Shown here: positions 58,933-64,000 of the stretch, one piece after another | How the letters are laid out: each line of letters begins with the position of its first letter | How positions within the stretch are numbered: position 1 is the first letter of the stretch | Assembly (NCBI RefSeq): GCF_023895975.1 | Contig: NZ_JALBWM010000011.1 | Coordinates: forward strand, 1-64,000 | From: Microbulbifer okhotskensis | GTDB lineage: Bacteria; Pseudomonadota; Gammaproteobacteria; Pseudomonadales; Cellvibrionaceae | Length of the DNA: 64,000 nt | Direction of reading: 5' to 3' | Position numbers and translations under genes: made by a program | The notes under the pieces: model-generated | The model's input: only the letters and a program-made list of their open reading frames with translations | What the model was told of the DNA's origin: nothing | Databases searched by the model: none

Positions 58933-60045
58933 TTACTCTTCGACGTTCAGGTATTCCTCAACTTCTAAGTCGAACCCGGAAATGGCGCTGAACTTAAACG
59001 GTGCGCTCATCAAACGCATTTTGCGCACTTTGAGATCGCGCAGTATTTGTGAGCCGGTGCCGACCTGCTTGTACACCAGATCCTGACTGGGGCGCTGCTG
59101 CTTGCCGCTGATCAGCCAGTCAATACTTTCTTCGATCTCTTCGGTGGTCTCGTTGTGGCAGATTAGTACCACGACACCCTTGCCCTCTTTCTCGATACGC
59201 TGCATGGCGCGACGGAAAGTCCAGGGGATAAATTTCTCATCGCCACGCTGAACCGTGAGCACATCGCGCAAGGTGTTGCTGACATGCACTCGCACCAGCG
59301 TCGGTGCTTCAGGAGTGGGTTCACCTTTGATAAACGCGAAATGGCGCTCGCGGCGAGCCTTATCCAGATAAGTGCGCAGCTTGAATACCCCAAACTCGGT
59401 ACGCACTTTGCGCTCATTTACGCACTCTACCGTCTTTTCATTTAAAGCGCGGTAGGTGATCAGGTCGGCAATAGTACCAATTTTGAGGTTGTGCTCTTTG
59501 GCGAATTTTTCCAGATCTGGACGGCGCGACATAGTGCCGTCTTCGTTCATGATCTCGACAATCACCGCTGCGGCCTCAAAGCCTGCCAAGCGCGCCAGAT
59601 CGCAACCCGCTTCAGTGTGGCCAGCTCGGCTCAGTACACCGCCGGGCTGGGCCATAATCGGGAAAATATGGCCGGGTTGAACGATATCACTGGGCTTGGC
59701 ATTTCTCGCCACGGCCGCGCGCACCGTGCGGGCGCGGTCCGCCGCTGAGATACCCGTGGTAACGCCTTCCGCTGCCTCAATGGACACGGTGAAGTTGGTG
59801 CTGAACTGTGCTCCGTTATCCCGTGACATCAGCGGCAGGTCCAGCTGCCCACAGCGCTCTTTTGACATCGGCAGACAAATCAGACCCCGGCCATGAGTCG
59901 CCATAAAGTTGATGTCTTCGGCGCGAACCTGCTCCGCCGCCATCACCAGGTCGCCCTCGTTCTCACGATCTTCATCATCCATCAGGATGACCATTTTGCC
60001 CTGGCGGATATCGTCGAGCAGTTCTTCAACCGTATTTAGTTCCAT
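58933..60045 (-). CDS. ribBA: 3,4-dihydroxy-2-butanone-4-phosphate synthase with degenerate GTP cyclohydrolase II domain
   Basis: The 370-residue fusion has an intact RibB domain (about 1-205) with [12 protein letters not shown] and [14 protein letters not shown], which makes the four-carbon unit of riboflavin. The second domain (about 206-365) aligns with GTP cyclohydrolase II. However, where active enzymes have the three zinc cysteines after LVRVH, it has [16 protein letters not shown] and no cysteines. It is therefore probably inactive in that half, as known for many proteobacterial RibBA (RibBX) proteins. A separate complete ribA is present. I saw no FMN riboswitch upstream. Confidence 0.94.
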   Translation of the reverse strand: MELNTVEELLDDIRQGKMVILMDDEDRENEGDLVMAAEQVRAEDINFMATHGRGLICLPMSKERCGQLDLPLMSRDNGAQFSTNFTVSIEAAEGVTTGISAADRARTVRAAVARNAKPSDIVQPGHIFPIMAQPGGVLSRAGHTEAGCDLARLAGFEAAAVIVEIMNEDGTMSRRPDLEKFAKEHNLKIGTIADLITYRALNEKTVECVNERKVRTEFGVFKLRTYLDKARRERHFAFIKGEPTPEAPTLVRVHVSNTLRDVLTVQRGDEKFIPWTFRRAMQRIEKEGKGVVVLICHNETTEEIEESIDWLISGKQQRPSQDLVYKQVGTGSQILRDLKVRKMRLMSAPFKFSAISGFDLEVEEYLNVEE

Positions 60046-60123
60046 GGTTAACTCTGGATAAATTTATCAATTGCAAATTGAGCAGTTATCGCGCTGTTGT
60101 CGCAGTGCCGACGCGATGTAGCG

Positions 60124-60804
60124 CTAACGCTTATAAAACCCGTTTTGGGCGAGAAATTCGAGTGTCATACCGCCGCCACTGGCCTTGGCCGCCTCATCGC
60201 CGAGGAGTAACCGTTCCAGGTAGCGCGCGATTAGATCCACTTCCAAATTAACCCGGGTGCCAGCTGCATAAGTGGCCATAATCGTTTCTTGCAGGGTGTG
60301 CGGCACTATCGTGAGTTCGAACTCGGCGCCATCCACCGCATTCACCGCATTCACCGCATTCACCGTGAGACTGGTACCATCTACGGTAATAGAACCTTTG
60401 TGGGCAATATAGCGAGCCAGATTATCGGGCGCGCGCAGCCGGAAGCGCTCGGCGCGGGCTTCGGACTTACGCCACACTACCTCACCGATGCCGTCGACAT
60501 GACCACTGACAATATGCCCACCCAGGCGGGTCTGAGGTGTGAGCGCCTTTTCCAGATTAACCCGGTCGCCTTTTTTCCAGCGGCCCACAGAGGTCACATC
60601 CAGGGTTTCTGCGGAAACATCCGCCCAGTAACCATCCCCCGGCAGGTCCACTACCGTGAGGCAGACGCCGTTAGTGGCGATACTGTCGCCAAGCTGCACA
60701 TCGATCAGATCCAGCTTACCGCTGCGCACACGCACACGCAGGTCGCCGCCCTGAGGTTTCAGCTCAGCAATTTCGCCAACAGTTTCAATAATCCCAGTAA
60801 ACAT
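60124..60804 (-). CDS. ribE: Riboflavin synthase alpha subunit with an internal repeat insertion
   Basis: The 226-residue protein has two lumazine-binding halves, starting [11 protein letters not shown], with GDSIATNGVCLTV and the later GSITVDGTSLTV. It converts two lumazines to riboflavin. In the second half, just after SLTV, residues about 147-156 read NAVNAVNAV, encoded by three perfect 9-bp repeats. Relatives I recall have one NAV here (SLTVNAVDGAEF), so six residues appear to have been added by slippage between two strands. The reading frame stays open, so function is likely kept. Confidence 0.94.
   Translation of the reverse strand: MFTGIIETVGEIAELKPQGGDLRVRVRSGKLDLIDVQLGDSIATNGVCLTVVDLPGDGYWADVSAETLDVTSVGRWKKGDRVNLEKALTPQTRLGGHIVSGHVDGIGEVVWRKSEARAERFRLRAPDNLARYIAHKGSITVDGTSLTVNAVNAVNAVDGAEFELTIVPHTLQETIMATYAAGTRVNLEVDLIARYLERLLLGDEAAKASGGGMTLEFLAQNGFYKR
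60334..60360 (-). repeat. Three 9-bp tandem repeats inside riboflavin synthase
   Basis: CACCGCATT (plus strand) occurs three times in exact tandem and is followed by a diverged partial unit. On the coding strand it gives three asparagine-alanine-valine-phased repeats. Confidence 0.97.
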
Positions 60805-61949
60805 CAGCGCTCGATATCAGTGGTTGCAGTGATACGCCAATCGTGGCCGACAGCGCGCATATCAGTAACAGTAATCGGCAGCATCGAGCCCATCCGCTCG
60901 ATAGGCAATTCGAAAAGTGGCCGCGCTGTACTACCCAATATTTTGGGAGCCAAATAGACAATCAGCTCATCAACATGGCCGCGGTACAAAAATTCACCCG
61001 CCAGAGTGGCTCCACTCTCTACCAATACCTCATTGCATTGGCGCTTTGCCAATTCCTTGAGAACTGCCAGTAGGTCCACTCGTCCCTCTTTATCCTGTGG
61101 CAATACCAGCACCTCGGCACCAGCTCGCTCCAGGCGCTCGCGACGCTCCGCCGCAGCACGTTCAGTGGTGCACACCAATGTGGGGGCGTCCCCTTGCAAA
61201 ATAAAGGCTTTTGCCGGAGTGCGCAGCTGACTGTCGACAATCACGCGCAGCGGTTGCACCTCGGCAGCCTGCTCCGCAACCAGCGATTCCAGCGACATTT
61301 CGCCGGCGCGCACATTGAGGTTAGGATTGTCGCGGCGCACTGTCTCGACACCGGTAACAATGGCACAGCTACGGGCGCGCAGGCGCTGCACATCGGCGCG
61401 TGCAGCGGGGCCCGAAACCCATTTGGACTCCCCGCTGGCCATCGCCGTGCGTCCATCCAGACTCATTGCCGACTTACTCCGCACCAGTGGCAGACCCAGG
61501 GTCATACGCTTGATAAAACCCGGGTTGAGTGCGCGACACTTTTCTTCCAGAACAGGGCCTTCCACTTCAATTCCGGCGTCGCGCAGTCGCTGCAACCCCG
61601 TACCGCCCACTTTTGGGTTTGGGTCCTGCATACCATAAATCACCCGGGCAACGCCGGCGTCCACCAGCGCCTCGGCACAGGGTCCGGTGCGGCCGGTGTG
61701 ACTACAGGGCTCAAGGGTGACATACACAGTAGCCCCGCGAGCGCCCTCGCCAGCATCGCGTAGCGCCTCAATCTCAGCGTGGGGCTCACCGGCGCGTCGG
61801 TGCCAACCTTCGCCGACAATTGTGCCTTCCGCATTGGTAATCACACAGCCCACTCTCGGGTTGGGCATAGTGGTATAGAGACCCCGTTCCGCCAATTGGA
61901 TAGCGCGGACCATCAATGCTTCTGCACTCTGTACAACAGTTTGGCTCAT
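60804..61949 (-). CDS. ribD: Bifunctional riboflavin deaminase/reductase
   Basis: The 381-residue protein has an N-terminal deaminase domain (about 1-150) with zinc ligands in HAEIEAL and [16 protein letters not shown]-terminal reductase domain (about 155-375) starts [15 protein letters not shown]. It carries out the second and third steps of riboflavin synthesis. It overlaps nrdR upstream by 4 bases and touches ribE downstream at one base, so nrdR-ribD-ribE are translationally coupled. Confidence 0.96.
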   Translation of the reverse strand: MSQTVVQSAEALMVRAIQLAERGLYTTMPNPRVGCVITNAEGTIVGEGWHRRAGEPHAEIEALRDAGEGARGATVYVTLEPCSHTGRTGPCAEALVDAGVARVIYGMQDPNPKVGGTGLQRLRDAGIEVEGPVLEEKCRALNPGFIKRMTLGLPLVRSKSAMSLDGRTAMASGESKWVSGPAARADVQRLRARSCAIVTGVETVRRDNPNLNVRAGEMSLESLVAEQAAEVQPLRVIVDSQLRTPAKAFILQGDAPTLVCTTERAAAERRERLERAGAEVLVLPQDKEGRVDLLAVLKELAKRQCNEVLVESGATLAGEFLYRGHVDELIVYLAPKILGSTARPLFELPIERMGSMLPITVTDMRAVGHDWRITATTDIER

Positions 61950-62413
61950 GCTGGATTCGATCCCTTACTGGTCAAGCGCTCAATCTCCTCTCCAAACTCA
62001 CTGACGTCCTCGAAACGGCGATAGACCGAAGCAAAGCGCACATAAGCGACTTGGTCCAGGTCGCGCAGCTGCTCCATCACCAGCTCACCAATAGCACGCG
62101 CCGGCAGTTCACGTTCACCGGTCGCCTGCAGGGCATGCTTAATCTGGGATACCGCAGACTCTACCCGCTCGATACTGACCGGGCGCTTTTCAACGGCGCG
62201 CTGAATACCCGCACGCAACTTCTCTTCGTTGAAGGGCTCGCGCTGGCCGTTTTGCTTGATCACTCGCGGCAACAGCAATTCAGCGGTTTCGAATGTGGTA
62301 AAGCGCTCGTGGCATTCCAGGCACTCGCGCCGACGGCGTACTTGATCGCCTTCGGCCACCAATCGGGAATCGACGACTTTTGTTTCTTCTGCGCTGCAGA
62401 ACGGACAGTGCAT
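61946..62413 (-). CDS. nrdR: Transcriptional repressor NrdR
   Basis: The 155-residue protein has an N-terminal zinc ribbon (MHCPFC and ECLECHERF) and a C-terminal ATP-cone domain. It represses ribonucleotide reductase genes in response to ATP/dATP binding. Its placement directly before ribD is conserved in Gammaproteobacteria. The four-base ATGA overlap with ribD supports co-translation. Length is typical. Confidence 0.96.
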   Translation of the reverse strand: MHCPFCSAEETKVVDSRLVAEGDQVRRRRECLECHERFTTFETAELLLPRVIKQNGQREPFNEEKLRAGIQRAVEKRPVSIERVESAVSQIKHALQATGERELPARAIGELVMEQLRDLDQVAYVRFASVYRRFEDVSEFGEEIERLTSKGSNPA

Positions 62414-62534
62414 GTGGGATTATCCCCGGAGTGGAAAATGGGCCGCAGTTTACCACAGCCGTTGCACTGTGTGACCGCAGTACGCACAACCACAGTGCAG
62501 CGGTCACTGGAGGAAACCCGCCCCCGACGCATAA

Positions 62535-62561
62535 AAAAAGCGGCTCTATGAGCCGCTTTTT
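62535..62561. terminator. Terminator after glyA
   Basis: A 12-bp stem (62535-62546 with 62550-62561) with a 3-nt loop has A/T runs on both sides. It lies 16 bases beyond the glyA stop on the minus strand and separates glyA from nrdR. Confidence 0.9.
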
Positions 62562-62576
62562 AATCAGCTGAGCTGA

Positions 62577-63845
62577 TCAGCCTTTTTTATACACGGGAAA
62601 CTCTGCGCAGATGCCCAGAACTTTCTTTTTCACTTCGGCAATGGTCGCTTCCACATCACCTTTTTCCAGTGCATCCAGCAGGTCGCAGATCCAATGAGTC
62701 AGCTGTTGGGTCTCCTTCACGCCAAAACCACGAGTGGTGATCGCCGGGGTGCCAACACGCAGGCCGCTGGTAATAAACGGGGAGCGCGGATCGTTGGGGA
62801 CCGCATTTTTGTTGACGGTAATATTGGCATTGCCCAAGGCTTCATCGGCATCTTTACCGGTGTACTCTTTGCCAATCAAGTCAACCAACATCAGGTGATC
62901 ATCGGTACCACCGGAAACAATATTAATACCGCGATCGAGGAAGGTCTCCGCCATAGCGCGAGCATTTTCCACAACCTTTTTTTGGTAAACCTTGTATTCT
63001 GGGGTCATCGCCTCTTTGAAGGAAACTGCTTTTGCCGCAATCACATGCATCAGAGGACCGCCCTGGCCACCGGGGAATACCGCAGAATTGAGTTTCTTTT
63101 CGATCTCTTCGTTGGCACGCGCCAGGATAATGCCACCGCGCGGACCACGCAGGGTTTTGTGAGTTGTAGTCGTCACCACATCGGCACAAGCGATAGGGGA
63201 CGGATATTCGCCTGCAGCTACCAAACCGGCGATGTGCGCCATATCCACAAACAGGTAGGCCCCTACTTTATCGGCGATTTCACGGAAGCGTGCCCAGTCC
63301 ATCACACGGCTGTAGGCAGAGAAACCGGCCACAATCATCTTCGGCTTGTGCTCCAGCGCCAGTCGCTCAACTTCCTCGTAATCTACCTCGCCGGTTTCCG
63401 GATTCAAACCGTACTGTACCGCGTTGTAAATCTTGCCAGAGAAGTTGACGCGGGCCCCGTGAGTCAGGTGACCGCCGTGAGCCAGGCTCATACCCAGCAC
63501 GGTATCACCGGGAGCACACAGCGCCAGGTAAACTGCAGCGTTGGCCTGCGAACCGGAGTGCGGCTGTACATTGGCATAATCCGCCCCGAACAGCTCCTTA
63601 GCACGCTCAATCGCCAGGGTCTCCACTTTGTCCACAAACTCACAACCACCGTAGTAACGCTTGCCGGGGTACCCTTCGGCGTACTTGTTGGTCAGGCTGC
63701 TGCCCTGTGCTTCCATCACCATTGGGCTGGTGTAATTCTCAGAAGCGATCAACTCGATATGGTCTTCCTGACGAGAGTCTTCCTCCTGGATGGCTTCCCA
63801 AATTTCTGGATCATAAGAAGCTAAAGTGACAGATGAATCAAACAT
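62577..63845 (-). CDS. glyA: Serine hydroxymethyltransferase
   Basis: The 422-residue PLP enzyme interconverts serine and glycine with tetrahydrofolate, supplying one-carbon units. It has the SENYTSPMV start region, [12 protein letters not shown] and the PLP lysine in [15 protein letters not shown]. It lies upstream of nrdR on the same strand but is separated by a strong terminator, so it is probably its own transcription unit. Its promoter should lie within 63846-64000. Confidence 0.97.
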   Translation of the reverse strand: MFDSSVTLASYDPEIWEAIQEEDSRQEDHIELIASENYTSPMVMEAQGSSLTNKYAEGYPGKRYYGGCEFVDKVETLAIERAKELFGADYANVQPHSGSQANAAVYLALCAPGDTVLGMSLAHGGHLTHGARVNFSGKIYNAVQYGLNPETGEVDYEEVERLALEHKPKMIVAGFSAYSRVMDWARFREIADKVGAYLFVDMAHIAGLVAAGEYPSPIACADVVTTTTHKTLRGPRGGIILARANEEIEKKLNSAVFPGGQGGPLMHVIAAKAVSFKEAMTPEYKVYQKKVVENARAMAETFLDRGINIVSGGTDDHLMLVDLIGKEYTGKDADEALGNANITVNKNAVPNDPRSPFITSGLRVGTPAITTRGFGVKETQQLTHWICDLLDALEKGDVEATIAEVKKKVLGICAEFPVYKKG

Positions 63846-64000
63846 GGTGTTCCCTCGGTAAAGCGGGCTGAGTAGAGGCTTGTGTAACTCGATACCACAG
63901 CGCCCAGGCTTAGGAGTTGGACCAGAAATATCCCAGCGGGATGGCCCTACAGCTCAATGCATCCTGGGCATTTTAGAAAGGCGCGCATTGTACACCAAGG
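63846..64000 (-). promoter_or_regulatory. glyA upstream region to the window end
   Basis: The last 155 bases carry no gene. They should contain the glyA leader and promoter. I recognise no known riboswitch. Confidence 0.4.

Noticed and set aside
60046-60123. FMN riboswitch upstream of ribBA
   Set aside because: The gap is too short (78 bases) and lacks the conserved RFN junction sequences.
62694-63824. 376-codon plus-strand frame opposite glyA
   Set aside because: Shadow frame caused by the strong codon bias of glyA; the glyA protein is unambiguous.

Overview
The window looks like a chromosome segment from a marine gammaproteobacterium of the Cellvibrionales type; Microbulbifer is my best guess, from gene content and protein style alone. 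The riboflavin block (nrdR-ribD-ribE-ribBA-ribH-nusB-thiL-pgpA...ribA) and the xseB-ispA-dxs block follow the order I know from Pseudomonas and its relatives. The secreted polysaccharide-active enzyme and the many exported hydrolases fit a marine degrader. I saw no rRNA, tRNA, CRISPR array, complete insertion sequence or prophage.

Layout. Bases 1-10,450 hold exported or membrane proteins: a b561/ethylbenzene-dehydrogenase-like heme protein coupled to a DUF1566 protein, a metallophosphoesterase with two C-terminal DNRLRE repeats, a catalase-peroxidase with a signal peptide, a DPP-IV-type peptidase and a glycine-repeat lipoprotein. Bases 10,600-13,800 are a glutathione-dependent formaldehyde detoxification unit (araC-type regulator, adhC, fghA). 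Bases 14,000-21,900 carry mixed housekeeping and stress genes: a PhnA-like protein, CBS and Hsp20 proteins, a host-attachment-family protein, an acyltransferase, an M20 peptidase, and a cytochrome b561/YceI pair. Bases 22,800-29,200 are a signalling locus: an FHA protein followed by two paralogous membrane Ser/Thr kinases with TPR-like C-termini. Bases 30,200-37,520 hold a PLP enzyme and then a compact run: trypsin-like protease, FHA membrane protein, hisC, mepA and a Ddl-type ligase. After an HNH protein and a PQQ-type sugar dehydrogenase with cytochrome c come xseB-ispA-dxs. Bases 43,870-55,070 are accessory: DUF885, TonB receptor, SMR exporter, RsgA paralogue, pullulanase, a decayed amidohydrolase and an M35-type peptidase. 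The window ends in the riboflavin/nusB/thiL/pgpA cluster, nrdR and glyA, all on the minus strand.

The most interesting non-coding signals are two. First, an unannotated minus-strand RNA of about 126 nt at 38,629-38,754 has six GGA motifs, GGA-bearing hairpins, an intrinsic terminator and an upstream 18-bp palindrome of the GacA/UvrY activator type. It is very likely a Csr/Rsm regulatory RNA. Second, a highly structured, GGA-rich minus-strand region at about 29,767-30,060 ends in a strong terminator just upstream of an uncharacterised gene. It could be a second small RNA or an attenuating leader. Other points of note are a 9-bp repeat expansion inside riboflavin synthase, the FHA/dual-kinase locus, and the protease-FHA-cell-wall gene run.
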